Shown here piece after piece: positions 25,276 through 38,500 of a DNA stretch of 64,000 nucleotides; the stretch's first letter is position 1, and each line of letters begins with the position of its first letter. Below the pieces are notes generated by a model. It ran no database searches. It was given only the letters and a program-made list of their open reading frames with translations, and was not told the DNA's origin. This stretch comes from Helopsaltes ochotensis (taxonomy: Eukaryota > Chordata > Aves > Passeriformes > Locustellidae). Made by a program: the position numbers and the translations under genes. The stretch spans positions 298,728-362,727 of the forward strand of contig VXBM01000879.1 of NCBI GenBank assembly GCA_013400155.1. Reading direction: 5' to 3'.

Positions 25276-25336
25276 GTTGAAATATCTACCCAGACAATGA
25301 CGCTTCTGGGTTTGGATTTTTCCTACCCACTTCAAC
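25276..25336 (-). other. GULP1: GULP1 5'UTR portion of start-codon exon
   Basis: Sixty-one untranslated bases precede the ATG. On the minus strand the acceptor is a pyrimidine-rich stretch ending TTGTTCTGCAG, followed by GTTGAAGTGG. An acceptor here means at least one further noncoding exon lies upstream at higher coordinates. There is no in-frame stop between the acceptor and the ATG; the open frame reads LKWVGKIQTQKRHCLGRYFN before the methionine. Whether translation could start further upstream depends on the unseen exon. Confidence 0.8.
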
Positions 25337-28300
25337 CTGCAGAACAACACACATAAGAAAACAGAAAATTCCATTATTATAGTTGAAGTTCTATTTATCT
25401 TCATATTAAAAACACTGAAAATGATCTTAAGAACTCTGTAATAATTCTGAGAAAGCAGGGATGTGCTTTGCTGAGGAAGAAATTCCAGCATTGAGAAAAT
25501 CTATGTTCAAACACCCAGTGGTGCTTCATACAGAAAGACATTTTAAGGTCCCTTTAAGCTGCCCTCCCGAAGATTTCAGGGGCACAGAGCAGCTGGCATT
25601 ATACAGATACATGAAGACAAATACCACACACAAACAGGTTGGAAGGAAAGCTTTAAAATGAATGCTGACTACAAGACTCCATAAAAACACTCAGTTCCCA
25701 TTTGCTCTGCCTGGTTTTGTGTCATTTAGGCTGTCAGATTATTTCATGCCAGGTTTTCGTCTTCACATGGGCTTGACACTGGGGGGGAAAAAAAAATCAC
25801 AATATATAGACTCTTTTTCACTCAGAGACTTAACACTGTAAAAAATTGCCTTCTATCAGTGATACTACATCCTTGTTCCATTTTCCTCAGATTGTACAGT
25901 AATTTCTCCATTTTCTTCCCTTAAAAACATGGATCCGCTCCTAAATTCTTATTTAAGTTTTGATTCACAATACTATTTTTAATGTTATCGTTTACCGACT
26001 CAAAAAAACAATAAAATCCACTACATCCAAAGCGATTCAACACCATTCCATTCTGTATCACACATCTTTCAATTTAACAAATGCATGTAATTCCCATTAC
26101 TACTTTTCATTCAGTTCAGATCATCTAAGCAAAAGTTTCACCAGTGCCCTTCCTCTGCTCTCCAATCAGTCCAGTTAAAGGAGAAGAAAAAAAATGTGAT
26201 GGTAAAAAAAAAAAAATCGAAATACTTGGCTATCAAATGCTTTTTTTTTATTTAATCAGTTAGAATAGTACTTTTACTTTGAATAGAAACAAAACCTAGG
26301 CCAGTATTTCAAATCTCAGCATTAAGATGACAAATTCATTTAAGACACTTAACACAGCTCATGAATGCTTCTTGTGGTGCTTACTCCTCTTTTTCAACTG
26401 AGTTCAATACCAATTAAAGCAATTTTCTCCAAATTTCCATGTAAATATTTGATATTTTTCAGACTGGAACACAATGGGAGATTATGGGAGAACCTCAACA
26501 AAACAACAAAACCTCAATTTTATTTTCCACTAATCCCTGTGCAGCAGGACTACTTCTCCACATAGTCCTGTGAGAATAAAGGAGCAATCTCTGTTTACTT
26601 CAACTCACACGGCACCCTTGACGTGCAACCAACCATTTGTTCCCTAAAGCACACGTACCAGATCCCTGTTTCACAGATTTCACTGAGCATTTGAGAAGGG
26701 AGGGCACAACACAATAAGCCCAGGCAGGAGTTTTCCATGCAGCTTCCACGGCATGGTTTCCACGCCAAGCCCAGACGTCTGGTGCCTCACCCGGCCCCAC
26801 AGCCACCCCCTGCCCCCACTGTGGTCAGCACCACATGGAAAGCCGCACACACAGGAGGCAGTGAAGCCAAAAAATGCCCCTCGGGGCCCTCAAGTCCTAG
26901 GAATGGTTTCAGCAGCATTCCTGGAAAGGGCGGTGGCATTGCTGGGGGGAATTCCAACACCCCAAAAGCTGGGAATGCACGGGTAGCTCTCCTGGCAGGG
27001 CAGGCACAGTGTGGGCCTTTCACCAGTGTAAGTGAGGACCATCAACTCAGCTGAAATAAAGTAATAAGGAAGAACGCTAGGATTTCAGCTTTTTAAGCAA
27101 CTACAAGCGTGTTTAGCTTACAGGTTTAACACAGGAACCCTCTTAGATGTGCTTAGGATATATAGGCAGTAGCACAACTTTGTTCAGGGTGTTCACCCTC
27201 ATGGATTATCACAGTTTGGAGTAAAAAACTTCCTTTCCCCTCTAAGATAGCTCTGGCAGTTGTCTTGCACAGCACTAGACCAAACACTTTAGTTCTCCTC
27301 CATGATAGGATCATAACATGTCCTTTTTTGGAATGCCTTTTTTTGTGTATTTCTACCCTCATCCAAGAGACTGTTAAGGAACATATTTGAGATGGTTACT
27401 GCATAGGACATCTTCCAAAAAGAAACTCTGCAGGCACATCACAGGGCAGCTGGCTGGCTACACTTCTGGAGATCACCATTCAAGTATTTTGTTTAAAACA
27501 CAGTGTAACTAGGTGTATGTTTCTTCCTCATGAGCAAAGATATATTACCATTGAAATAACCCGTGCTAATAAACGCCAAATTTTATTGACTGCTTAGCTA
27601 AAAATGGGCAGTATTGCCAAAAGTATGCTCATAATTTCAATTCCAACAAAACATCAGTAGAACAAAACACAGATGTGGTTTAGGCAACAAACAATATCAA
27701 AACACTTCATCAGTGTACTTCCACTTCACACAGAAAATGTTTTTAAATAGGGAAACAGAATTAGCTACATCTAACCACATTTACAATTCCCTCAGACTAT
27801 GATATGAACAACATCATCAACCTCTCAGAGGCTGAAAAAGCAGATGATTAAATGCTCCATAAAATTTTGCTATTTACAAAAGACCAAGCCAAACACCACA
27901 AGGTTCATTTCAATCTCCTCAGTGGGGTTTGGGGCACAAGGGTGGTTATCAGACTCTCATACACAGCACTGCTAAGTTTTCAATCAGAAAAGTAGTCATA
28001 TTTAGACATATCCTGCAATATCTTTGTTCACAATACTCCAATGACAAAGAATAAAGCTCGAAGGAGCAAGCAAGCTCTCCTCTGGTAACGGAAGGTAGAC
28101 AGGTTTTTTTTTGGCAGAAAACAATTGAGTTTTCTAAAACAAATCTCAGCACACAAAACCACTGGAACAGACCAGCCTGTTAAAAACTTGTAAAGAGCCA
28201 AAAGGAAGGCAAGTCAAAGAATCCCATTCTGGTGCAGGGAGCCCCATGCACAAGGGGAGAGTCCCCCCTACAAACCACTTGATTTACAAGAGTGAAGCTG

Positions 28301-29029
28301 TAACAATCAGAGGCATTAGGGAATAGGAATGCAGACCAAGCCATTCCATTACTCATCACTCAGGAAGACACACCTAGGTAAAAAATGTTCCTCCACCTTA
28401 CGGCGAAGAGTTTTCTTCAGCTTTGTCCAGAAACCAAACCCTACTGGGAAATAAAAAAAACCTGCACAGGATTTCACAGAACGGTTAGCAGAAAAAATGT
28501 GAAGAGTTCTGACAGGTACAAACTAGGGAAAATCTGGGTAATATCACGTTATTTCCTTCAGGACAGAAGTAAAAGAAACAAAAAGAAAAAAGAGAAAAGG
28601 CTTAGAAAATAATTTTACTGCACTAAAATATTTCAATGACAGATGAACGCACGGCACAGGAGACGTGACACCCACAGTCTGAACACTGACACAGGCAGGT
28701 GTCCTGACCAGGTGAGTATTTAAGCTGCCATTCCAAACTTTAGGCAGTCACAGAGAAAGCAAACACCATCCCCTTTTTTCTTCACTGTCTTTAACCCCTC
28801 GGTTTGCACGGTGGGCTGCTGTCACAGCACGGAGGAAACCAGAGAGTGGCAGGGGATGCAACGCAACGAGCGGCCTTGCTGCAAGGCTGTGGCGTTGGCC
28901 GGTATTTGGACTGGGGAGCACAAGGGTGGCAAGATTTGAGGCTGAGATCACCGAGTGATTCCTTCTAAAGGCTGGCAGTCCCGCTGGTGGCTGCTCCTGT
29001 GCCTGATGCAGCAAAGGCAGGGGCAGTGA

Positions 29030-29130
29030 GGTGGAGCGGCAGAGCTGCCAGCACAGGCGGCCGCAGCCCTGCCTGCCCGCGGAAACAACAGCGCAATTCC
29101 ACGCGCCTGCAGGCTCCGCCAGAACGCTGG
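29030..29130. promoter_or_regulatory. Small CpG-rich patch, possible alternative promoter
   Basis: About 11 CpG dinucleotides fall within roughly 100 GC-rich bases, in a wider GC-elevated block (28830-29140). Most of the window is AT-rich and CpG-poor. The block lies about 3.7 kb upstream of the GULP1 start-codon exon in gene orientation, where an internal promoter with a noncoding first exon could sit. I found no convincing minus-strand donor just downstream of it, so the promoter reading is only an inference. A CpG-rich repeat remnant is the alternative. Confidence 0.25.
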
Positions 29131-32100
29131 CGTTTGAGCTGGTTGCTAAATTTAGAGCTGCCTCAGACCAGCCAAGACAACACACTTAGGAAGGGAAAGA
29201 AACAAGCTGTGAATGTAACTCATCGCCTTTGTCTCTTATTTCCTCTTAGAAATATTCCTGAGGGCTTACTTGGGGACGGTCAGTCCCTTTGAATGGCACG
29301 GGCTATAGCAATTACCTGGTCTGAATCTTTGATTTTATACCTCTTTTTCATTCCACAAACAATTACAACAAAACCTCCCCAAAAACGTCCAACTTACACC
29401 CATCCACTCCCCATAATAAAAAACACAAGTCCAATCTGTCCCTTCCCTCACATACACCTACAGTTCCCCTACAAAGGCAAATTTAGATTCAGAAGATGTG
29501 AAGATTCAGACTCTTCTCCCCCTCTCAGCCTTTAAAGCACACTGGGTAACATTCCTTAAGGAATGAAGCACAAAATGTCTTAAAGCCTGTTTCAAAAGCG
29601 CCGCAGCACACAGGAATGTGTGATTCATTGACTTGAAATGGAACTCAAGCTTATAAAGTTATTTCTGAAGGAAAGATGAGAAGCTGGAATATAATAACAG
29701 CTTTGTAAGTGTTTTTCTGATTTAGACCAAAGCGCCATGAAAATACTGCCCTAATATGACGTGGGGCATAACAAAGAAGAAAAAATTATGATAATACACG
29801 ACTGCATTAAGTAATACACAAACCCAACTAAACATCTTAATATCAGGAGGCATTTTCCCTTCCCTTTATATGAAGGCAACTAGAACACTAACTTGCCACA
29901 ACCCTTTTTCCTCTGAAATAGTAAAATCATTTAAAAAATGACACATCAATGAACATATATTGGTGCAGACCCAAACTTGCACTGTCATGCTAGGAAAACA
30001 ACAAGCACTTTCAAACATCGTTATGAAAACACATATGCCCTTTATGTTTGTAAACAATAATAGAACAGGACTGTAAATCACAACAGCATTTAAATAGAAT
30101 TTAGCACTACAAAAACTTGCAGGAAAAATAACTTTAAACCAACACAGCTCCATGGGCTTCACCAAAATTGAAAATCTTTCTGCCGACTGAAGTTCTTAGC
30201 CTACGCTTGTGCTTTACAATTCACAGAAGCAAAAATGGAGAATAAAGGAAAACATTCAGTCACTGGATGACTTTACTTTTAAGGTTTTATTCATCACCAC
30301 ATTTTCAAAAACATTCCTTAGCCAGAGGCAAGTGGCAGACATACTTTCCTCCTGAAGGTGAATCTGCAGAAATACAGAATTACTTCTTGCAGTTTTTCAG
30401 CTTCACAGAGGATGGGGCAGGTCAAACTGGTCTTCTACCAAAAATTCCCATCTTCCCACCACCAAAGCAGGCACTGCTGTTGAGATGACAGCATTCCCAA
30501 TGGGACAGAGCCCAAACAGCCCTGCAGCCAGGGCACCGTGTGAGAGAAGTGTCCAGAGGTGTCACTGCGGCTCACCTGGTGTGAGTGAAGAGAAGACAGA
30601 AATGATCTGGGCAACACCAAAACAGCTGGAAACCACAGCCCTAAAAAGGAGCTCACCTTCCAACATACTCATTTTCCTCCTGTGAATGGAATGGGCAGGA
30701 ACACCCCCCAGTGTGAAAGGCTAAAGACCTTCCTGTGGTCTGATGGAGATCCCCCTGCTCTCCCCAAGCTCCTGAAACCACCAGAAAAGTGCAAGAGTCA
30801 CACCTGCCCCGTATTTTTCTTCCCCTCTCTCAAGCCCAGTACTGTTGTGACAAGTGCTTTCCAGCCCACAGCAAGAAGTCTGTCAGACCGCAGGTAAAGC
30901 ATTTCTCATGCAGCAGATCTGCCAAAAAAGTATTTGCAGAAACCAAGGACAAGCAGACAGTAGCGCTTTGCTACAAATATCAGTACCAAAGCGAGGCCAG
31001 GAAGAAGAAAATCTATATAAAACTCATGCATTTCATAGCAGCTCTCACAAAACTTTCCCAGGTGATTTTTTTACTCTTCCATTTCCTAAAATAATCTGTT
31101 CCTCTCAATAGGAAAAAATGAAAACGGAGATGAGTAAACAGACGACAAAGGGATATCACTCAGACAGCTGACAGCAAAAACAATTCCTTAGGCAAGGTTA
31201 TCACTAACTTTTGTTTTACAGCAAGAAGAAATATCAACATCAATAAGTATAACAAGAAAAAGCTTCAGTTTTAAATAGAACTATGGAGGAAATGTGTTTT
31301 AAATTGTTGCGAGCACCAATAAATCCTCAGACAAGTTGATAATGAAACAACCTTTAAAAACCCCAGGCAAAAGGAAAATGTACTTGTTCCACAAAAATAG
31401 TTCTCTAGATGTCTTTTAGCGCATTAGGAACAATGTGGTTTTAAAAAATATTGCACCTCTCAGCATATTTACTTGTAAACAATTATTTTCTATTATGCTT
31501 AATTATGCTGATCTGTATTAGCAGATTACATGACTCATTGAACAAACTGAAGTTCATACTGCCCAAACAAAAGGAGTCATTTCAAACACAAGAGCATCCT
31601 CTTCTGCAGAAACCAGTTCTAATTATTTGATTCATTACGGCAAAATAATCGTAACAAGATGTAAGAGGAGCTTTCTTTTTCCTCCAGTCCACAAGCACCA
31701 GTGAGTCAAATGAAGAATTTCTTTACTAATTCTTACTTCGCTGTACAAGAACTTACAAATGTCAGATGCTCAGAGCCAGCAGAAAGGCTTTATGCGTGCT
31801 CTCTCCCACAGAACTCACACACGTTCATCTGCTTCCCACAGACAGATGGGAAACATCTTGCAGACAAGAGTATTCTGTATTTCACATCCCATTAGCCATT
31901 TGATCAACTAGATGGAATCAGAACGAGATTTCTGCCTGTCCCACTGCTTTCAGATGGATGGTGGAGCACCTGGGGAGCTCTGTGAGTGTTTTGTTTTTCA
32001 CAGCAACAGAGTTCATCACTAAGGTATACCACAGACAGGTAAAAAAACAGAACAGCTCTCAAAAATAAACCAGTTCTGGTGGAAGGGATAACTGGACACC

Positions 32101-35100
32101 TGAGCTTTTGACTCACAGGAGGAGTAATTTTTCAGAATTTCACACACATTCCTTGCCTGAATGGATAGATGCAGTCAAAACAAAAGTAGTCCCTGACACG
32201 GGGTATGGTTACTCCTATGCTGACATCACTCTTTCTCCTCTGGAAGAGCGGATTGCTCTACAGCAATCTGGAGAACCTATTTATTTAATTACTGGCAGAT
32301 GATTTTCAAACCCTCCCTTGTATTTTCTTTAAGGGGGAGGGAAAGTATTTGAAATTTTCAGGTCTCAAAACAGCAGCAAATTTCCTGAAGCAGCAAACCT
32401 TCTGAACTTTTTCCAGTTACGTTTACTGCCTTCATTGCATTTTCATAATCACATTGTAAAAAATGCTGCTGGCAGAAGAGGCAGAGACCAAAAGACTCAT
32501 TAGGTATTCTGAAGGTAAATCTCCAAACAAAGCACACCAATTTTAGAAATAGGTTTAGATCCACTTAGAGTAAAAACTCATCATGTTTAGCAGATCTGTT
32601 ATAGAGGCACAAGAGCTTAACAAAAGCCATCATTTTTCTCCTCTACCAAAGTACACTTGGCCAATCCTGCAAAGTGCATCAGACATACCATTGTGCACAT
32701 ATGCTCAACAGGTCCCAGAAGACCACTTCATGTACTTCCCTCAATGTGCATTAACCTTAATTGAAGTTCAAAAGCTGATTACTGATGTTCTAAAGATGAT
32801 TAGGATGAAGTGAAAACCCCAGATGTCGTTTAGACAAAAGCAACCAAGAAAACTCTGGGCAGGTACCTGGGAACAACCTGCAAGAGAAGAATGAGAAGAG
32901 ATGTGCCTTCATCTCCCCACATGTGCTCCTGTATTTTCATTACTCCTGTAGGGCACACACTAGATATTTTCTTTGCTACAGTCCTCTCAAAAGGCTCATT
33001 CCAATTTATTATAAATGCAAAATGAAAAATGTAATCACCTTTTCCTCAAGGCATCTGAAATACGACATTCCAAATGGTTTCCTAAGTCTCTGAAATCAGT
33101 TTGTATTTTTTTTTTCTTCTAATTGTAAAAGCTTCTGGGCTTTTTGTTTTTATTGGGGTATGTTTTTTAAAGTAAAAGATCAATAAAAAATTAGCAGAGA
33201 TCATCCTCTTAAGGAAATGAGGCATACAATATGATGTCATTATTTAAATCTAATTTATCTGCAGGACTTAAAGGGCGTATTTTTATACTTTAATGTGGGG
33301 TTCCTTGTCAAACCACAGGTGTCCCTCAAAGGAGAACCAGAACCCTGTATAAACCCTAGGCATACAGGCTGCTATGCAGGATATATATGCTGGCTTTCTT
33401 GTCTTGTACAGTCCAATTCCTACCCGCATTTAGCTCCAATGCTAAAGGTTACATGATGAAAAAAAATCACTATCATAAACATTTCTAATAATTTAGTTTC
33501 TCATAATCAATTTATTAACGTATTACATACTTCTGAAAAAAATGCCATACAAAATTATCATTCACTTAACTGGGGTTTAAAAAGCATCATTCACTTCACA
33601 AAGATTTAAAATCCATGATACTGAACACAATCCCTTACTAATAAAACCAATAGATTTCTCATTAATATTAATGCATGCAGATTCCTCACTTTAACTAGTT
33701 AGCCTCAAGGACAGTATTAAGGTTTATTTATACAGATCAGAGGGGCTTTATTAAAGCGCTTTCATAACAGTTTTCAAAATTGAGAAAAGTTGGCAATATC
33801 CACTTTCTCACTTGTACTAAATGAATCTCAGTGAGAATATTTGGAAAACAAGATTATATTGGTTTTTAGGCTTTATCACATTACATTCCTTTAGCTTATC
33901 TGAATACAGTCTGAAGAATCCAATCATTTTGGTAAGGTTGTGGTATGAAGTTAAAAGCACAGATATGAAAGTGACAAAGCAGCATGGTACCAAAATCATA
34001 CTTAAGACAAATTAATTGTCTTATCAGTCTTTCAGATCCAGTGTATATTCAAAGAGTTCTTATGGTGTCCATTCAGGAGAAATGTTCAGGTTTTGCACAC
34101 CACTGCAGTCATTACCAATCTTATTTCAATATTTTGGCAAGTGATCCAGTCATTTAGAGGGAAGTCCTGAAATACAGACTAATACCTAGGAGAGTTTCTA
34201 AACTAGCCAGTGCTATCTATATCTTCTATTACAGTTGGGTCCAAGGAGAACATGTAGGTTTTTAAAAACATGAGAGATCGTCAGATTTAGACTGAAAGGC
34301 TGATCCCATCACACACAGAATGGTACTGGCTGCTGTGGACTGGGACAGTTCCAGTCCCTGCTCCAATTAACACCCACGTAAATGGGTGAAATGTGCTGTC
34401 AGTCATGTTCACAGTGTGTTCAGCTTCACAGTTTAAAACCCTCGGTGAGGCAACTTCAATATCTGGTACTGAAAGACTGCCTTGTCCCATCCCTCACAAT
34501 CACCCATCATATTAAACCACTACACACAGCAACTCCATCCCCAGGCAGGCACCAGTCTGGGCTGAACCTCCAAAGCCAGAGGAAAGAAAGAAATACAGAA
34601 TCATCCTCCAAAGTACTGGGAGGTAATTTAGGCAACACATCACATCCTGTGACTGATGCCATAACTTAATGCCTGGATACAAAAGCAGAGGGATGTAAAA
34701 AGAAGGTGCTAACACTTGTTCTGTTTTCAAAGATGGAAATTTTTAAGCTATCCTCTTGAAACCTAGGGGGAGTGGGAGCACAGGAAGAACAGGGGGAAAA
34801 AACCCCCAAAACAACACAAAACAAAATCACAAAACCTCAAAATTTGGAAGTACAATGTTTAAAAAAATGGAAACGGACCCTTACCAGAGTTTCATACTGA
34901 ACAGCTTAAATGCCTGTGCCAGGCATTTCTTTTCCCTTTTTTTTGTCTACAGATCTGAGATACTCAGTCTGCTCTATGGCTCTGGGTACAGTGACTAGAT
35001 TTGCAAACACTGAAGCAAAACTATGATAGTTCCACAGCACCTCAGACCTCTAATAAACTTAAACTTCACTACCAAGATTTCAAGGACTCAATGTACGAAT

Positions 35101-35512
35101 TCAGCGTATCAAGTGTGACCCCTTCTGAGTGAGATTTTCAAATCTATTTGTGCAGGTGAAGGCTGCAGGCTAACCGAGCTTAAACTCTGTTCATAAATCT
35201 TTAATGTCTGTCCCTCCCAGGTGGCACGAGGCACCTGAGCACCCAAAGCTGCCTGAGCTCCTTGGAAAGCCCAGCTGGCAGGGCTAGCAGCTGTCCTCCT
35301 GTGTCATTGTAGGACACGAAAAAAGATGAGTGACTCTGAAGCATTTCAGAAGGCAAAGAGCATAAAAACCACTTTATTCTCTAATTCTTATTACCTTTTA
35401 TAAGGTGTTCTGGTACAGACTTAACATGACTGGGGAATAGGAACGACACCTCTCTAATCCCATTGGTTATACTAGAGAAATAGAACTAGAAAGGTAAAAC
35501 ACCACCTGGAGA

Positions 35513-35560
35513 AAGATTGTTTTGAGAAAGGATAGTTGCTTGCTAAGATTGTTTTGAGAA
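35513..35560. repeat. 16-base direct repeat, period 32
   Basis: AAGATTGTTTTGAGAA occurs at 35513-35528 and again at 35545-35560, a local duplication without recognised identity. Confidence 0.85.
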
Positions 35561-38500
35561 GAAGCTTTCTTGAGATATTTTTCCCACACTCCTGCACTGC
35601 CAGCACAGCTCCTCCAGCGCTCACTGACTCCTTCATGATACCCTGGTAACACAAAGCCAGGCACATAGTTATCACTCTTTTAGGGCAAACCAGACCACAA
35701 AGTGCACTCATCCACTTGAGAAAATGGTATTTTCAGAAGCCAAACCTTAGGAATCAGCTGATGAAACAAAAGCAGGACCATCAACGTGAAACTGCAGCCT
35801 GTGCCCCACAATTACACCAAACCACGTCCTCATCTCCCCTGCTCCTTCCCCCGACAACGTACATTGGCATTGCTGATTTTATGAATCACAAGTGACTGCT
35901 CAGAATCCTTAGGTTTCTTCCAGGACAATCACATGAAAATACTACTGGTAGTCGCCAAAGAAAATTAAATTACTTGATGTTTTGGATTCATATACGAAAA
36001 CAACTTCACAAACATGGTGTCAGTATTGCTTTCCCAAAAACCTCTAATGTTGCTATACAGTCAAAGAATGACAATCCAAGACAGCAAGCTGTGCATTTCT
36101 ACTGGTATTGATGTATTTCACAGTTGATTTCAAAAGAAATAGCTAGGTGTACTGAAAAAAACTAAGCTTGTGTGAAATTACCATCCTTAAACAGCTTGCT
36201 TCTAGTGCAGTTGCAATTTTTTTGGTAAAAAATGAACACAAAGCTAATAATTGAGAAATGCAGACACATATGAGGATTTCTTTAACAGGGAATAGTCATT
36301 ACAAGCCAGTGTTATAAATATCCTGCTCAAACACATCACATCTATAGCCACAGTTTTCCACACTTGTCTAAACCCCATTCTGTTTTAATAGAAAATACAA
36401 GCAAGAAAACTCAAGCAAAGCTCATTCTTCTTTGGAAATTGTTTTACTACACAGGCACATAAATAGACGTGCACTCTCCACTGTCTCCTGCAGGTGGACA
36501 AAAAGCACTGCTACTGAATTCCTGCATCTTGGACTCTGTTTCTAAAACAAAAAAGGAGACAGCCAAAGAACAGCAGCATTGACATCACCTGAGAAAAACC
36601 CTCTTTCTAGAAGAAAGAAACCTCAAGGCAAATACCAACGTAAACTGCAACACAAATCTATAAAAAGAAAAAACATGAAGAAGAAATATGGGGAGGGAAG
36701 AGAGGAAAAAAAGTGACTAAGTAGCAGTTTCCTTGCAAACTGAAAGCATGAAGCATTATTTAAGTTAGGAGAGAAAACTTCATGTGAAAATACATGCCTT
36801 GAGAAACTGAAAAGAAACTGAAGAGGAAGCAATGTTTGAAGAAGCTGGGAGGACTAGAGCCATGAGATACTACAGTATATTTGTGGACAGAAATTCCCCA
36901 TCTCTCTGCTAAACCTCTGCTCCGTTTTCTTCACTTTGTTTACAACTGTGACATGCTATGCCTCCCTTGACAGAAGCAGGCATTCTATCTTTAAATGGTC
37001 CTAGCTGACCATCCAAGCTGTAATTAATCTGTTTGATATTGAGGACAGCTCATATCCCCTGCTGTTGCTCTACGAACAGGGGAGAGTTCCCTCATGCAAG
37101 GTCCTGGACAAATGATACTCTCATTTTTCATTTAAGAATTTTAAAACCAAGAGGTTCGCCTCCAAATGTCTGGAATAAAAGGAGGAGCAACTCACCACCA
37201 TACCTTTACCTTTGCTCAACTATCTGCTTTAGGAAACAAGCACAAATTTACTGTTCCACTTTCTTCACCTATTTGTGGCTATTGTCAAACTTCGTATAAA
37301 CTGCGGTTTTATCGCTATTTTATGATATTAAGTCAATATCTTGCCTGTCATTGAATTATTTGAAATATTAGCAAGATAAAGATCTTGCAGATTGGTCTGA
37401 ATGATACAAGTACAGGCTTGCCCTGTTACAAAGCTTGCTGGCAAAAGGATGGCAGCTTTGAAAGTTTTCTTTTCCACTTTTTTGGCTAAGGCAAAAGGGA
37501 CAAACCCAGTAAAAGCTGGCTGGGTATCCTCTCTTAGGTTACTCTTCATGGGATACACAGTTCTGCCCTGAATTCTCATCCACGTATCACCTTTAGCTCT
37601 ATCTCACAACTCACATTAAATTTTGGGGGTTTGGGGGTCCTTTTTGTACACAGTTGTATTCCAGTACTAAGTGTAAGGTTTCCAGCACTGAATATTCATT
37701 CACATGAAAACAAACCTTTGCTTTGCTCAGGGTCATGAACAACCTCACTTGTGACATTTACATCTATTGATCTGCCTGTTTCGTGAATACTCCCTTACAA
37801 TATGTTGATCAAAATCATAAATTGATATTTCATTGTATTAGAAGACCGGCACTTTTTGTCCCCAAGTCAAAATGTTGGATTTTTTTACTCATACAAAGAG
37901 TCACCCTTTGATACTTGTTTTTACTTCTCTGTACGGTGATAGTTTCAAATCGGTACATTTTCAAGGCTCAAAAAGTCAGTAATCAAATCCTACAGAATTT
38001 CCTTGCTGATAAATGGAAAGTTGCTGGCAGACACTGCTACCTTCCCCCGTTGAAAAAGTTAATTTTGAGAACTATCTTGATTCACTAGACTGCTAGCCAG
38101 AGATGTGTGCATCTTCATCAGCAAGAGTTAATGAGCTGCATTTCTGCTGTTGAAAAGATACACTACCCAGCAGCACCCAAATTTGAGCACAATGGATGAC
38201 GGTGAGTGCAGTCCAAGGTGTACAACCAAGCAGTCTGGTGATATTGGCAAGCAGAAAGTCAGTCTCATCATGTTATCAGGGATATTTTTACAAGCAAGGA
38301 GATCCACTCTCTAAAGCAAAGAAATAAAAAATTACAGAACTTGCCTTTAAATTTGTAACAAATTACTACTGTGACTCAAGGTTAAAATTGCATGTTTTAT
38401 CTTGCACTTGTCAGCAAGCCATTATCTGAGCAATTAAGATGGCTTATCTGATTAACAGAAATTCTCTAAACTGTAGTAAATCATTTCTCTAAGGTGAATA

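Noticed and set aside
28709..28717. Perfect plus-strand donor CAG|GTGAGT near the CpG block
   Set aside because: A single consensus donor is expected by chance in 64 kb. No plus-strand exon or acceptor could be paired with it, and the CpG block lies on its downstream side.
28748..29185. 145-codon minus-strand frame over the CpG block
   Set aside because: GC-rich sequence suppresses stop codons. The alanine- and leucine-rich product resembles nothing and is explained by composition.
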